Origin: an uncultured Agrobacterium sp. | GTDB taxonomy: Bacteria > Pseudomonadota > Alphaproteobacteria > Rhizobiales > Rhizobiaceae | Direction: 5' to 3' | Length of the DNA stretch: 64,000 nt | Assembly: GCA_913777615.1 (NCBI GenBank) | Contig: CAJYTK010000013.1 | Location: 372,001-436,000 of the forward strand | Shown here: one piece after another, positions 1 through 9,507 of the stretch | Layout: every line of letters starts with the position of its first letter | Numbering within the stretch: the first letter of the stretch is position 1 | Program-made: the position numbers and the translations under genes | Notes under the pieces: generated by a model | Told to the model about the DNA's origin: nothing | Seen by the model: only the letters and a program-made list of their open reading frames with translations | The model's database searches: none

Positions 1-1068
1 AGCTTCCATCAGGCCGATGATTTCCGCAAGGAAGGAGTCACGTGCAAGTGCCGTTGCCTTTAGCGTCAGGGGCCCGGTGAGGTTCAACGTACCCGCCTGA
101 ATATTATCGCCGGGGTGGACGATCCTGGCTGCGCTTTCGCCGTTGACTATGGACATGTCGAGATCGCTGCTACCGGTTACGATCACTCCGTCCACCGGCA
201 CTCTCTCACCTGCGGTCACAAATACGACGTCACCTGGCACCAGTTCGGCAACCGGGCGATATTCACGCGTGTCGTCAGCCAGTATCACCATCGCGCCGCG
301 TGGCGAAAGCCTTGCCAGACCGGCAACGGCCGACCGAGCGCGATCGCGCATAACATGATCGAGCGTACGGCCAATCAGTAGAAAGAACAGAAGAGAGACA
401 GTAGCATCGAACCAGGCGTGACTACCGCTCTGCATGGTTTCCCACAGGGACACAGCATAAGAGAGCGTAATCGCCAGGGCAATCGGCACATCCATGTTGG
501 TGCGTCTATGCCGCAACGCATTATAAGCGGAGTGGTAGAAGAACCGGCCACCATAGATCAGAGCGGGCGCTGCAATCAGCGCGGATATCCAGTGAAACAT
601 ATCCCGAGTTGCGGCATCCGCACCCGACCAGACCGATACCGACAGCAGCATGATATTGGCTGCGGCAAATCCGGTAAGACCCACGGCACGAATCAACTGG
701 TTTCTCAAGGCGTCCGATGCGTCTTCAGCGCTCCCAAACAGATGCGCTTCATATCCCGTCGAGGCGATGGCTTTTGCAAGATCACCGGGATCTGTCCGAA
801 CGGTGCCCGTCTCTTCCCGCCAAACGATACAAACCCGTTTTGAAGACAGGTTGACGCGTGCTCGCTCCACCTCAGGCATTTTTTTCAAGGTGGTCTCGAT
901 CATGGTGATGCAGGTGCCGCAATGGACGCCTGGCACGGACAGATCGATCTGCCGCAGTCCATGCCCCAGACTGCGACTTGCCAGCATCATCTCCTCGGAC
1001 GACGGTAATGTGTTTCGCAATCCGGCCTGGTCGAGAGTGCCTTCTGCTCCAGGAGCGCAGCAGCTCAT
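1..1068 (-). CDS. fixI: Copper-type P1B ATPase FixI (CcoI), partial, 3' end off window
   Basis: The 356 N-terminal residues of a heavy-metal P-type ATPase are present; the C-terminal part, with the CPC membrane motif and the phosphorylation domain, lies beyond the left edge. An N-terminal metal-binding domain carries Cys50 and Cys53 (GVHCGTC), followed by hydrophobic segments and the start of the actuator domain. FixI/CcoI exports or delivers copper for assembly of the CuB centre of cbb3 oxidase in the inner membrane. The start codon overlaps the fixH stop as ATGA, so translation is probably coupled. The position after fixG and fixH is the classical fixGHIS order; fixS would be outside the window. 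Confidence 0.93.
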   Translation of the reverse strand, partial: MSCCAPGAEGTLDQAGLRNTLPSSEEMMLASRSLGHGLRQIDLSVPGVHCGTCITMIETTLKKMPEVERARVNLSSKRVCIVWREETGTVRTDPGDLAKAIASTGYEAHLFGSAEDASDALRNQLIRAVGLTGFAAANIMLLSVSVWSGADAATRDMFHWISALIAAPALIYGGRFFYHSAYNALRHRRTNMDVPIALAITLSYAVSLWETMQSGSHAWFDATVSLLFFLLIGRTLDHVMRDRARSAVAGLARLSPRGAMVILADDTREYRPVAELVPGDVVFVTAGERVPVDGVIVTGSSDLDMSIVNGESAARIVHPGDNIQAGTLNLTGPLTLKATALARDSFLAEIIGLMEA

Positions 1069-1565
1069 CTCACACCTCCGGCGATATCGATCCGGCTGCC
1101 TTCATGAACGATGATATTACCATCCTTGACGGCAACAGCCTCGACGATCCAATCACCCGCTGCGAGCTGGTGGTGGGCTGAAAACCGGTTCGAGGACTGC
1201 TTCTCCAGCACGAGCGAAAAGTCCTGCTTCTCTCCAACTGGGCGACGGAAATTCAGCGTCACCGAGTCCGTATCGACCGGTCCCTTTGTAGGATGGGTCA
1301 CCTCGTAAGCGATCTCTTCCCCCTGCAGTTCAAGACGACCCACGATTCCGCTTGCCTTACGCGCCTTGGCAGCTTCCGCCTTGCCGTTGAACTGCTGGCT
1401 GGCGACATAGGTGTTCTGCGCCACAAGGCCGCTCCAGCTGGAAACCGCATTCCACGCCATGGTGACATTGACGGCAATCACCGTGCCAAAGAATAGCACC
1501 ATGACGGTGAGCATGTGCCAGCCGGTGAAGACGAAGCCCGGCTTTTCCTGTCTGTCTGTATTCAT
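1065..1565 (-). CDS. fixH: FixH family protein, cbb3 oxidase assembly
   Basis: This 166-residue protein has one membrane helix at about residues 16-38 and a periplasmic remainder, the usual FixH form. FixH (CcoH) helps assemble the cbb3-type cytochrome oxidase. It overlaps fixG by four bases upstream and fixI by four bases downstream, so the three genes form one translationally coupled unit. Family assignment rests on size, topology and gene order more than on a catalytic motif, since FixH has none. Confidence 0.92.
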   Translation of the reverse strand: MNTDRQEKPGFVFTGWHMLTVMVLFFGTVIAVNVTMAWNAVSSWSGLVAQNTYVASQQFNGKAEAAKARKASGIVGRLELQGEEIAYEVTHPTKGPVDTDSVTLNFRRPVGEKQDFSLVLEKQSSNRFSAHHQLAAGDWIVEAVAVKDGNIIVHEGSRIDIAGGVR

Positions 1566-3145
1566 TTTCTGGCTCCCGGCGCGTTGAAGACAGCTCTGTA
1601 ATTGGCGCTCTCTGCATTTTCGGCATCTGCTGCGATGAAGTTGAAGGCGGTGGCGGGCTTTTCATCACCGGCGGGCATGGTGACGAAGAGCTTCAGACTC
1701 GTCACCTCATCCGGCTTGACCTTAATATCTAAGCTGCGCGCAGCGTCGTCTGAAAGGCCGTTGACCTTCATCACCGCACCGGGCAACCCCTCCAGCGACA
1801 GCGTGATGGTGCGTGGCTGGACGATCATGTTGAGAAGCCGCACGGTATAGCCGTTTCGGATGGAACCATCCGATTCCAGCACATATTGCGGATTGCGGTC
1901 ATGGATAACGTTGACCGCAAGGCGTTCGCGTGTTGCAAGTGTGACCAGCATCACGACACCGACGAGACACCAGACAGTCATGTAGAAGATCGTGCGCGGG
2001 CGGAAAATGATGCGCCAGTCGAAATGGCGGATAGAATTGACAAAGCTGCCGTCATGGTTGCGGACGGCACCGGGGCGAATGGCATGCGCACCTCCGCCGG
2101 TCGCAAGCGCCATGTTTGCATCATATTCCTGTAGCGTGGCGTAAGCGATCAGGCCACGCGGCTTGCCCACCTTGTCCATGACACCGTCGCATGCGTCGAT
2201 GCAGAGCGCACAGGTAATGCATTCCAACTGCTGACCATCGCGAATATCGATTCCCATGGGACAGACGGCAACGCACGCATTGCAGTCCACGCAGTCCCCC
2301 ACAGGCTCACCGGCAGCAAGCACTTTCTTGGCGTGGCGCGAACGCGGTTCGCCGCGCCAGTCATTATAGGTCACCACAAGCGAATACTCGTCCAGCATCG
2401 CGCCTTGGATACGGGGCCAGGGGCACATGTACGTGCAGACCTGTTCGCGCATCAATCCGCCGAAGACATAGGTCGTGGCCGTCAAGATCGCCGCGGTGTA
2501 GTAGGCGACCATCGGTGCTTGACCCGTCACGAACTGCTTGAGGAGCGTTGGGGCATCTGCGAAATAGAATATCCACGCCCCACCTGTCAGCACACCGATA
2601 ACCAGCCAGGTCAAATGTTTGGCAACACGTTTGCCGAGCTTCTGGGCGCTCCAAGGCGCGGCATCAAGCTTCATTCGTGCGTTTCGGTCGCCTTCTATCG
2701 CGCGCTCGACAACCAGAAAGAGATCGACCCAGACCGTCTGCGGACACGTATAGCCGCACCAGGCGCGACCGACAGCCGAGGTAAGCAGGAACAGCCCGAA
2801 ACCTGCCATGACCAGCAGCCCCGCGACGTAGTAGAATTCCTGTGGCCAAATTTCGATAAAGAAGAAGTAGAACCGTCTGCTGCCGATATCGATGAGCACG
2901 GCTTGATCAGGTGCATAAGGTCCTCGATCCCAACGGATCCATGGAGTCAGATAATAGATGCCGAGCGTGATCAGCATGACGATCCACTTGAACCGGCGGA
3001 ACTTTCCCTCTGCCCGCTTGGGAAAAATCTTCTTGCGCGCTTCGTAGAGCGGCTTTCTGTTCTTGGCAGAATTGACCGGCTCGGCATTCAGCCTCTCGAC
3101 TGGCTCAGAGCCATTCCCGGTGTTGCCGACGGTATAAAGGTTCAT
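1562..3145 (-). CDS. fixG: Cytochrome c oxidase accessory protein FixG (CcoG)
   Basis: A 527-residue membrane iron-sulfur protein. N-terminal helices carry CGYTCPQ and CTYMCPW cysteine motifs. The middle holds two ferredoxin-type clusters: CVDCNACVAVCP and CITCALCIDAC, the second lacking the usual proline after its last cysteine. The C-terminal region resembles the Ig-like domain of FixG proteins. CcoG is thought to reduce or handle copper during cbb3 oxidase maturation. It is the first gene of fixGHI; an exact FNR/FixK palindrome lies about 60 bases upstream, implying induction at low oxygen. Confidence 0.95.
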   Translation of the reverse strand: MNLYTVGNTGNGSEPVERLNAEPVNSAKNRKPLYEARKKIFPKRAEGKFRRFKWIVMLITLGIYYLTPWIRWDRGPYAPDQAVLIDIGSRRFYFFFIEIWPQEFYYVAGLLVMAGFGLFLLTSAVGRAWCGYTCPQTVWVDLFLVVERAIEGDRNARMKLDAAPWSAQKLGKRVAKHLTWLVIGVLTGGAWIFYFADAPTLLKQFVTGQAPMVAYYTAAILTATTYVFGGLMREQVCTYMCPWPRIQGAMLDEYSLVVTYNDWRGEPRSRHAKKVLAAGEPVGDCVDCNACVAVCPMGIDIRDGQQLECITCALCIDACDGVMDKVGKPRGLIAYATLQEYDANMALATGGGAHAIRPGAVRNHDGSFVNSIRHFDWRIIFRPRTIFYMTVWCLVGVVMLVTLATRERLAVNVIHDRNPQYVLESDGSIRNGYTVRLLNMIVQPRTITLSLEGLPGAVMKVNGLSDDAARSLDIKVKPDEVTSLKLFVTMPAGDEKPATAFNFIAADAENAESANYRAVFNAPGARK

Positions 3146-3200
3146 GATCGCAAGGTCCGTTTCTGTCCTTGCGTTTTGGCATTTCGAGGGTTCATCATCC

Positions 3201-3214
3201 TTGACTTAGGTCAA
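3201..3214. promoter_or_regulatory. FNR/FixK anaerobox upstream of fixG
   Basis: The 14-base palindrome TTGACTTAGGTCAA matches the TTGA-N6-TCAA core of FNR/FixK/FnrN sites. Its centre is about 62 bases upstream of the fixG start codon, a normal spacing for an activated promoter. It also lies 44 bases before the oppositely oriented SRPBCC gene, so it could in principle affect both; fixG is the expected target. Confidence 0.85.
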
Positions 3215-3257
3215 GCAGGGACAAAGTGGCGCAGGCACTGTGGATTGGAGAGGTAGG

Positions 3258-3671
3258 ATGGCGACGATGATTTCACGGATCGTCCACACGACGATCGACC
3301 GGCCATGGCGGGATGTTTATGCCTTTGCCTCGGACATACAGAAAATGCCGCTGTGGGCCGCGGGTTTAGCAAGCGGGCTGAGGCAGGACGGGGAGGACTG
3401 GATCGCCTCCGGTCCTTTGGGCGACGTCCGAGTTCACTTCGCTAAACCAAACGACCTCGGCGTCATCGACCACGTGGTCATGCTTCCAGATGGCATTGAT
3501 GTCTAGAACGCGCTACGGGTGACACCAATCGGTGACGGGGCGGAAGTAACGTTTACCGTCCTGAGATTGCCTGGCACGACCGATGCCGATCATGAGCGTG
3601 ATGCAGCCGCCGTCATGGCCGATCTGAAAATGTTGAAATACATTCTTGAAAAGAGCGAAGGAACCGTATGA
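3258..3671 (+). pseudogene. SRPBCC (START-like) protein gene interrupted by an in-frame amber codon
   Basis: The reading frame encodes a small SRPBCC/polyketide-cyclase-like protein, but a TAG at 3504-3506 cuts it after 82 residues. The same frame continues open for 54 more residues (NALRVTPIGDG onward) to a TGA that overlaps the start of the next gene as ATGA. The continuation looks like the normal C-terminal half of this family, where an aromatic residue (often Tyr) commonly occupies the stop position, so one base change would explain it. The ATG at 3258 is preceded by a GGAGAGGTAGG ribosome-binding site. It could be a recent pseudogene, a sequencing error or, less likely, readthrough. Confidence 0.7.
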
Positions 3672-4018
3672 GCAGCCGCAACAACAGGATCGACTACATC
3701 GAGTTCAACGTCGGCGATATCGAGGTCTCGAAGGCCTTTTACGGTAAAGCATTTGGATGGACCTTCAAAGATTATGGTGCTGCCTATTGCGAGTTTTCGG
3801 ATGGCCGTCTCACAGGCGGCTTCACCACCACGGCGCCTGTGAATGCTAAAGGCGGTGCGCTCGTTATTCTTTTTGCCGATGATATCGAGGCTGCGCGAAC
3901 ACGCGTTGAGGATGCCGGCGGAAGAATTACGGTGCCGATATTCAACTTCCCCGGTGGACGGAGGTGCCACTTCGAAGACAAAGACGGCTACGAACTTGCG
4001 GTCTGCTCCGATCAATAG
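3668..4018 (+). CDS. VOC family (glyoxalase/bleomycin-resistance-like) protein
   Basis: This 116-residue protein starts with the typical VOC opening (IEFNVGDIEVSKAFYGKAFG) and ends with a strand carrying FEDKDGYELAV. It is a single vicinal-oxygen-chelate domain module made of two beta-alpha-beta-beta-beta units. Such proteins act as lyases, dioxygenases or drug-binding proteins; the substrate cannot be told from sequence. It overlaps the end of the interrupted SRPBCC gene by four bases, so it may be translated by coupling, and the amber codon upstream might lower its expression. Confidence 0.88.
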   Translation: MSSRNNRIDYIEFNVGDIEVSKAFYGKAFGWTFKDYGAAYCEFSDGRLTGGFTTTAPVNAKGGALVILFADDIEAARTRVEDAGGRITVPIFNFPGGRRCHFEDKDGYELAVCSDQ

Positions 4019-4023
4019 AGAGA

Positions 4024-4048
4024 GAGGGGCCGCATCGCGCGCCCCCTC
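4024..4048. terminator. Possible shared terminator hairpin between convergent genes
   Basis: A GAGGGGC/GCCCCCTC inverted repeat lies between the VOC gene stop and the convergent ccoP stop. It forms a GC-rich hairpin but lacks a clear T-run on either side, so it is only a weak intrinsic-terminator candidate. Confidence 0.35.
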
Positions 4049-4062
4049 CATCTTGACTTCAT

Positions 4063-4926
4063 CTATTCACCACCACCAAGCGAATGGACGAAGAGCGCGA
4101 GTTGCTTGACGGTCGTATCACCTAGGCGCTCGCCCCAGGCCGGCATGACACCGTGCTTGGGTGCGCGAATTTGAGCGACGATGCCCTCCTCGCCACGTGC
4201 CTTCAGCCAGATCGCATCGGCAAGATTGGGAGCACCCATATCGCGGTTGCCCTTGGCATCCGCACCATGGCAAGAAGCGCAATTGTCGGCAAAGATCTGC
4301 TTGCCGGGCTCGATGAGCGCTGGATCATGCGGCGTCCCGGTGAGGCTAACGACATAAGCCGCAACCGCCCGGATTTCGTCGCTCTTCAAGACGTCATCGA
4401 AGGCTGGCATCTCCGAGATACGTGTTTCTGAGTCCTCGGTAAAACGAATCCCATGGGTGATAGTGGTGTAGATGTCTTCGGCCTTGCCACCCCAAAGCCA
4501 GTCGTCGTCGTTAAGGTTGGGGTAGCCGTTGCCGCCTTCCGCACCGGAGCCATGGCACTGGACGCAATTGACCTTGAAGGCTGCAGCACCTCCCGCGACA
4601 GCAAATTGCATCAGTTCGCTGTTGGTCTGAATGTCCTCCAGCGACGAGGATGCGATCTTCTCCAGATAGGTGTTCTGGGCTGCCTTGGCATCGGCCATTT
4701 CGGTCGCCACGCTGGCGCGGCTGCTCCAGCCGAGAACGCCGTGCGTTGCTCCGCTAATCAGGGGCCAGGCGGGAAACGCAATGGTGTAACCGATAGCCCA
4801 GACGATGGTGGCGTAAAAAGTCCACACCCACCAGCGTGGCATGGGGTTGTTCAACTCACGGATGCCATCCCACTCATGGCCGGTGGTTTCGACGCCGCTG
4901 ACCTTGTCTATGTGTTTATCCGACAT
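4063..4926 (-). CDS. ccoP: cbb3-type cytochrome c oxidase subunit III (CcoP/FixP)
   Basis: A 287-residue dihaem cytochrome c subunit. It has an N-terminal membrane helix (about residues 30-55) and two CXXCH haem c sites, at Cys121 (CVQCH) and Cys216 (CASCH). CcoP relays electrons from soluble cytochromes to CcoO and the CcoN active site on the periplasmic side. It is the last gene of ccoNOQP, four bases after the ccoQ stop. Length and motif layout are those of rhizobial FixP. Confidence 0.97.
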   Translation of the reverse strand: MSDKHIDKVSGVETTGHEWDGIRELNNPMPRWWVWTFYATIVWAIGYTIAFPAWPLISGATHGVLGWSSRASVATEMADAKAAQNTYLEKIASSSLEDIQTNSELMQFAVAGGAAAFKVNCVQCHGSGAEGGNGYPNLNDDDWLWGGKAEDIYTTITHGIRFTEDSETRISEMPAFDDVLKSDEIRAVAAYVVSLTGTPHDPALIEPGKQIFADNCASCHGADAKGNRDMGAPNLADAIWLKARGEEGIVAQIRAPKHGVMPAWGERLGDTTVKQLALFVHSLGGGE

Positions 4927-4930
4927 GCTA

Positions 4931-5083
4931 TCAGTCCTCCTTGAGAGGAATATTGGCGGCGTCCTTGGCGGTCTTACCGCCGCCGGGACGCAAGGTGAAG
5001 ATGACGACGCAGAGGAAGAAGATCGTCATGACGAGCAGGCCCCAGCTATCGGCGAAGTGGCGCATGGCGGTATAGGTTTCCAT
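4931..5083 (-). CDS. ccoQ: cbb3-type oxidase small subunit CcoQ (FixQ)
   Basis: A 50-residue open frame (METYTAMRHFADSWG onward) between ccoO and ccoP, too short for routine gene finding. It has one membrane helix at about residues 14-31 followed by a charged tail ending in KED. Position, size and the aromatic-rich N-terminus match CcoQ, which stabilises the oxidase complex. An AGGGGGATATGCG leader just before the ATG supplies a ribosome-binding site. Confidence 0.92.
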   Translation of the reverse strand: METYTAMRHFADSWGLLVMTIFFLCVVIFTLRPGGGKTAKDAANIPLKED

Positions 5084-5094
5084 CGCATATCCCC

Positions 5095-5826
5095 CTATCG
5101 ATAGCCGGCTGCATCGTCATAAGTCGAGAAATCGACCAGCGTGCCGAGCATCTGCAGATAAGCGACAAGAGCGTCCATTTCAGTCAGCTTCGTCGGGTCG
5201 CCATCGAAATCGCCGATCTTCGCCTTGGGGTAACGCGCCTCCAGACCCGTCGTATCGGCATTGGGATCGGCCTGCGCCTTCATGTCGGCTTCGGCGTACT
5301 GTAGCATCTCGTCACTATAAGGCACGCCGACCGTGCGGTTTGCCTTGAGTTCCATGGCAACATTGGTCACCTGCAACGGCGTCGTCTTCAGGAACGCGTA
5401 GCTCGGCATGACCGATTCAGGCACCACGGAGCGCGGCGCCGTCAGGTGCTGGACGTGCCATTCATTCGAATAGCGGTCGCCCACGCGGGCGAGATCCGGC
5501 CCGGTTCTTTTGGAGCCCCACTGGAATGGATGGTCGTACATGCTTTCCGCCGCAAGGCTGTAATGACCGTAACGCTCCACCTCATCGCGGAAGGGCCGGA
5601 TCATCTGGCTGTGGCAGACATAGCAGCCTTCGCGAATGTAGATGTTGCGACCCGCAAGCTCGAGCGGCGAGTAAGGCCGCATGCCCTCGACCTTCTCGAT
5701 GGTGTTCTCCAGATAGAAAAGCGGCGCGATTTCGACGATGCCGCCAATCGAGACGACCGCCAACGATCCGACCAGAAGCAAGGTGGCGTTACGCTCGACA
5801 ATGCCGTGTTTGTCCAGGATAGACAT
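5095..5826 (-). CDS. ccoO: cbb3-type cytochrome c oxidase subunit II (CcoO/FixO)
   Basis: A 243-residue monohaem cytochrome c subunit with an N-terminal membrane anchor (about residues 15-38) and one haem c site CYVCHSQ at Cys68. It passes electrons between CcoP and CcoN. It lies 11 bases after ccoN and is followed by ccoQ, in the conserved NOQP order. Confidence 0.97.
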   Translation of the reverse strand: MSILDKHGIVERNATLLLVGSLAVVSIGGIVEIAPLFYLENTIEKVEGMRPYSPLELAGRNIYIREGCYVCHSQMIRPFRDEVERYGHYSLAAESMYDHPFQWGSKRTGPDLARVGDRYSNEWHVQHLTAPRSVVPESVMPSYAFLKTTPLQVTNVAMELKANRTVGVPYSDEMLQYAEADMKAQADPNADTTGLEARYPKAKIGDFDGDPTKLTEMDALVAYLQMLGTLVDFSTYDDAAGYR

Positions 5827-5837
5827 GATCGATCTCC

Positions 5838-7460
5838 TTACTCGGCAGGTTGCAGCTTGGGCGCTGCAGACTTGCCGGTGTTCTCTTCACGCATATGACC
5901 GAGAATGGTTCTGGTGATGTTGTAGGCCATGACGATTGCGCCGCTGAGGAACAGCAGGCCGCCCGTTGCGCGCAGCAGGTAGTATGGGAACATGGCGGCG
6001 ACGGTTTCGGCAAAGGAATAGACCAGGAAGCCCTCAGCATCATATTCACGCCACATCAGGCCCTGCTGGATGCCGGCAACCCACATCGAGGCCGCGTAGA
6101 CGACGATGCCGAGCGTGGCGAGCCAGAAGTGCCAGTTGACCAGCGCCAAACTGTAGAGCCGTTCGCGGTGCCACAGTTTCGGCACGAGGAAGTAGACGGC
6201 GCCGAAGGTGATCATGCCGTTCCAGCCAAGCGCGCCGGAGTGAACGTGACCGATGGTCCAGTCGGTGTAGTGGCTGAGCGAATTGACGGCCTTGATCGAC
6301 ATCATCGGCCCTTCGAAGGTCGCCATGCCGTAAAAGGCAACGGCCATGATCATCATGCGCAGGATCGGGTCTGTGCGCAGCTTGTCCCAGGCGCCCGAAA
6401 GCGTCATCAAGCCGTTGATCATGCCGCCCCACGAGGGCATCCAGAGCATGATGGAAAACACCATGCCGAGCGTCTGCGCCCAGTCTGGCAAAGCAGTGTA
6501 GTGCAGGTGGTGAGGACCGGCCCAGATATACATGAAGATCAGAGCCCAGAAGTGGATGATCGACAGGCGGTAGGAATAGACTGGCCGGTTTACCTGCTTG
6601 GGAATGAAGTAGTACATCATCCCCAGGAAGCCAGCCGTCAGAAAGAAGCCAACGGCGTTGTGGCCGTACCACCATTGTGTCAGAGCATCCTGCACGCCGG
6701 AGAAAACCGAGTAGCTCTTCACGCCCAGGAAGGAGACTGGAACCGCCAGGTTGTTGACGATGTGCAGCATCGCAATTGTCACGATGAAGGCAAGGTAGAA
6801 CCAATTCGCTACATAGATATGCGGTTCCTTGCGGATGAAAATGGTGCCGAGAAAGGTGATCAGATAGGCGACCCATACGATCGTGAGCCAGATATCTACG
6901 TACCATTCAGGCTCGGCATATTCCCTGCCCTGCGTGATGCCAAGCAGATAACCGGTGGCTGCCATAACGATGAAGAGGTTGTAGCCCCAAAAGACGAACC
7001 ATCCGAGATCGCCGCCAAACAGGCGCGCGCGGCAGGTGCGCTGCACCACATAGAAGGAGGTCGCAATCAGCGCATTTCCGCCAAAGGCAAAGATGACGGC
7101 AGATGTATGCAGCGGACGAACGCGACCAAAATTGAACCAGGGCTGGATATTGAGGTCAGGATAGGCCAGTTGGAGAGCGACGATGACACCCACCAGAAAA
7201 CCGGCCACGCCCCAGAACATGGTGGCGATGACGCCATAGCGGATAACGTCGTCAAAATATTCACTCTTCTTGCGAGCCTGAACTGCGTGATCGACGGTTG
7301 CGAAGGAGACGCGTCGCAGCATCACGACCGTGCCGACCAGCAGCACGAAGAACAGCACCCACATATGCGCGGCGAAGAGATTGTCGTGAGCGAAGGCCGC
7401 CCCGAGCAAAGCGAGGAAGGCCCCCACGGCCACCATCGCTATTCCTATAGTAGAGTTCAT
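5838..7460 (-). CDS. ccoN: cbb3-type cytochrome c oxidase subunit I (CcoN/FixN)
   Basis: The 540-residue catalytic subunit of the high-affinity cbb3 oxidase, with twelve or more predicted membrane helices. Conserved stretches include [31 protein letters not shown] and [15 protein letters not shown], which contribute haem b, haem b3 and CuB ligands. It reduces oxygen to water with proton pumping at low oxygen. It is the first gene of ccoNOQP, with an exact anaerobox about 120 bases upstream. Confidence 0.98.
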   Translation of the reverse strand: MNSTIGIAMVAVGAFLALLGAAFAHDNLFAAHMWVLFFVLLVGTVVMLRRVSFATVDHAVQARKKSEYFDDVIRYGVIATMFWGVAGFLVGVIVALQLAYPDLNIQPWFNFGRVRPLHTSAVIFAFGGNALIATSFYVVQRTCRARLFGGDLGWFVFWGYNLFIVMAATGYLLGITQGREYAEPEWYVDIWLTIVWVAYLITFLGTIFIRKEPHIYVANWFYLAFIVTIAMLHIVNNLAVPVSFLGVKSYSVFSGVQDALTQWWYGHNAVGFFLTAGFLGMMYYFIPKQVNRPVYSYRLSIIHFWALIFMYIWAGPHHLHYTALPDWAQTLGMVFSIMLWMPSWGGMINGLMTLSGAWDKLRTDPILRMMIMAVAFYGMATFEGPMMSIKAVNSLSHYTDWTIGHVHSGALGWNGMITFGAVYFLVPKLWHRERLYSLALVNWHFWLATLGIVVYAASMWVAGIQQGLMWREYDAEGFLVYSFAETVAAMFPYYLLRATGGLLFLSGAIVMAYNITRTILGHMREENTGKSAAPKLQPAE

Positions 7461-7576
7461 TGTTGGCTTCCCCCAACGTCAAAGCAGATATGACGAGAAG
7501 CGAAGAAACCAGCTCGGAAGCGGCTAACATGCTTTCACGTCGATCGCAGCTTTGCCACCGTGACGGCCAAGCGACC

Positions 7577-7590
7577 TTGATCCAAATCAA
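7577..7590. promoter_or_regulatory. FNR/FixK anaerobox upstream of ccoN
   Basis: TTGATCCAAATCAA is the ideal TTGAT-N4-ATCAA consensus for FNR/FixK/FnrN. Its centre lies about 123 bases upstream of the ccoN start. The regulator is probably FnrN encoded at 42.5 kb, or a FixK encoded elsewhere. Confidence 0.9.
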
Positions 7591-7686
7591 GACCGCAGGT
7601 TGAAGTCGGAAACTGAAACACGACGTTCGATGTGGGATCGCGTGGCATGAACCAGCCGATATGCGTCCGTCGATGTGTCGACGGAT

Positions 7687-8211
7687 TCATCCCTTCATTC
7701 TGAGGGGCAAACCGGCGGCAACGAAGTAGACCTCCGCTGCAATCGCGGCTATCTGCTGATGCAGCCTTCCAGCATAATCGCGAAACTCCCGAGCCATGCG
7801 ATTGTCAGGCACGATGCCGAGGCCGACTTCATTCGATACGAAGATGATGTTTGCTCGGGCCTCGGCGGCATGGTCGATAAGCGGCTTAAACGCGGCTTCG
7901 ACGTCCCGCCCCTCCTCCATCATCAGGTTCGTTACCCAGAGGGTGAGGCAATCGACCAAGATCGTATTGGATGCATGGTCAAGACTTTTCAGCGCTTCAG
8001 TGAGGTTCAACGGCTCCTCATGCGTGATCCAACGATCTCCGCGCTGGAGACGATGAGTTGCGATGCGAGACCTCATCTCGTCATCCCAAGCACGCCCTGT
8101 GGCGATGTAATGGGCTGGCCCCTCGGATGAAAGTACCATACGTTCTGCAAATGCGGACTTGCCGGAACGCGCACCGCCCAGCACAAGCGCAGCACGAGAT
8201 ATCTCGCTCAT
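7687..8211 (-). CDS. cobU: Bifunctional adenosylcobinamide kinase/guanylyltransferase
   Basis: A 174-residue protein with Walker A GGARSGKS (residues 12-19), followed by the family motifs [10 protein letters not shown] and [10 protein letters not shown]. CobU (CobP in alphaproteobacteria) phosphorylates adenosylcobinamide and then attaches GMP in the late steps of vitamin B12 synthesis. It stands alone here; no other cob gene is within the window and I did not see a convincing cobalamin riboswitch in the 500 bases upstream. Confidence 0.95.
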   Translation of the reverse strand: MSEISRAALVLGGARSGKSAFAERMVLSSEGPAHYIATGRAWDDEMRSRIATHRLQRGDRWITHEEPLNLTEALKSLDHASNTILVDCLTLWVTNLMMEEGRDVEAAFKPLIDHAAEARANIIFVSNEVGLGIVPDNRMAREFRDYAGRLHQQIAAIAAEVYFVAAGLPLRMKG

Positions 8212-8711
8212 TCAGAACCTACAGGGCGGAGAAAGGTTACGAGCGATCCGGTCGCCAATACGGCGAATGCCGAAGGCCGAGACGGGACAGGCATGAAAAG
8301 AGAACGATTCGTAGATATGGAGGCGTTCTCCCGGTCGATCATGCTGGACGTCAACGGTTGTCACCAAGAAGTATCGATGCCCGACCGCCCTGTGCGGTCA
8401 AGTCGACACCGGCTTCGTGATGAAAGCGCCGGATCGCTTCATCAAAGTAGGATGAGATTCGGCGATTGTCAATTTTTGACGCTGCTAGGTGTGCAGCAGC
8501 TCATGTCCGCCCGGTTGAATACGTCATGGGGAAAAAGAGGCCCGGTACTCACTACCTAATCCGGAACCTCGCAAATCGGTGTAGCGGTATAATCTTACCG
8601 GATCGTTAGCGCGGGATGAAAATGATCTTTTTCGTCCCGAAGTCACGATTGCCTTGCGATGGTTTCTTGGTATGACAGCGTGACACCGCCAGCGTCACTA
8701 ACTGGCGGACA
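8212..8711. other. Gene-free divergent interval between cobU and the DUF599 gene
   Basis: About 500 bases without a coding frame I can support. It must hold promoters for both divergent genes. A 13-base palindrome, GTCAA-TTT-TTGAC, lies at 8468-8480; its arms are inverted relative to an FNR site, so it is not an anaerobox. I looked for the B12-box signature of a cobalamin riboswitch ahead of cobU and did not find one. Confidence 0.5.
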
Positions 8712-9443
8712 GTGAGCGACACAGAGGCTGACAAGCGGGCGCACATGACGACAATGGATTACGCAGCGCTCGTTATTTTCCTAGTCCTATGGGTGTCCTA
8801 CGCCTACGTCACCACCGCGAGATCGCCGTTCCCAAGAACGAGTCTTAATCAGGCGATGGCGGAACGCAGAAGGCAGTGGATCTACAACTCCATGACACGC
8901 GATCTCAAGATGATCGATACGCAAATCATGGCCGGTTTGCAGAACGGCACAGCCTTCTTCGCATCGACCTCAATCTTCGCAATAGGCGGATGCTTCGCTC
9001 TTTTGGGCGCCACGGACAGGGTCGAATCGGTATTCCGCGACATGCCCTTCGTCTATTACGGCGGTCGGACGGCGTTTGAACTCAAGGTCATAGGCCTTAC
9101 CTTTCTTTTCGGGTACGCCTTTTTCAAGTTTGGCTGGTCCTATCGGCTGTTCAACTATTGCACGATCCTTTTCGGCGGCATGCCGATGATGCATGAGGCG
9201 AATGCCGATCGCAAAGCGGCGGAGCGCGCTGCAGAGAATGTCATACGCATGAATGTCATCGCCGCGAAAAACTTCAATGACGGGCTGCGAACCTTTTTTC
9301 TGTCGATCGGCTACCTTGGATGGTTCATCAACGCCTATGTCTTCATCATGATGACCGTGGTCATCATCATCGCACTGCTCAGGCGGCAGTTCTACTCGGA
9401 AGCGCGGCTCGCCATCATGGACGATCATGAAACGATGCCATGA
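8712..9443 (+). CDS. DUF599 family membrane protein
   Basis: A 243-residue integral membrane protein with four predicted helices (about residues 17-34, 81-101, 122-142 and 202-225) and the DUF599 features ARxxxPR(T)S near the N-terminus and a loop with GGMPMMHEANADRKAAERAA. Function is unknown. The start shown is a GTG; in-frame ATG codons at residues 12 and 15 are alternatives. It precedes, and may be cotranscribed with, the DUF1624 gene 64 bases downstream. Confidence 0.85.
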   Translation: MSDTEADKRAHMTTMDYAALVIFLVLWVSYAYVTTARSPFPRTSLNQAMAERRRQWIYNSMTRDLKMIDTQIMAGLQNGTAFFASTSIFAIGGCFALLGATDRVESVFRDMPFVYYGGRTAFELKVIGLTFLFGYAFFKFGWSYRLFNYCTILFGGMPMMHEANADRKAAERAAENVIRMNVIAAKNFNDGLRTFFLSIGYLGWFINAYVFIMMTVVIIIALLRRQFYSEARLAIMDDHETMP

Positions 9444-9507
9444 AATAGCCTCACTTTAAGGGCGAAGCGCAGCGTCAGCCATATCACCGTTGCGAAGGGA
9501 TAGAAGA

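Noticed and set aside
3574-3588. TGGCAC-N5-ATGC as a sigma-54 promoter
   Set aside because: It lies inside the interrupted SRPBCC coding frame and the -12 element is imperfect.
8212-8711. Cobalamin riboswitch upstream of cobU
   Set aside because: I searched both strands by eye for the B12-box and core stems and found no match.
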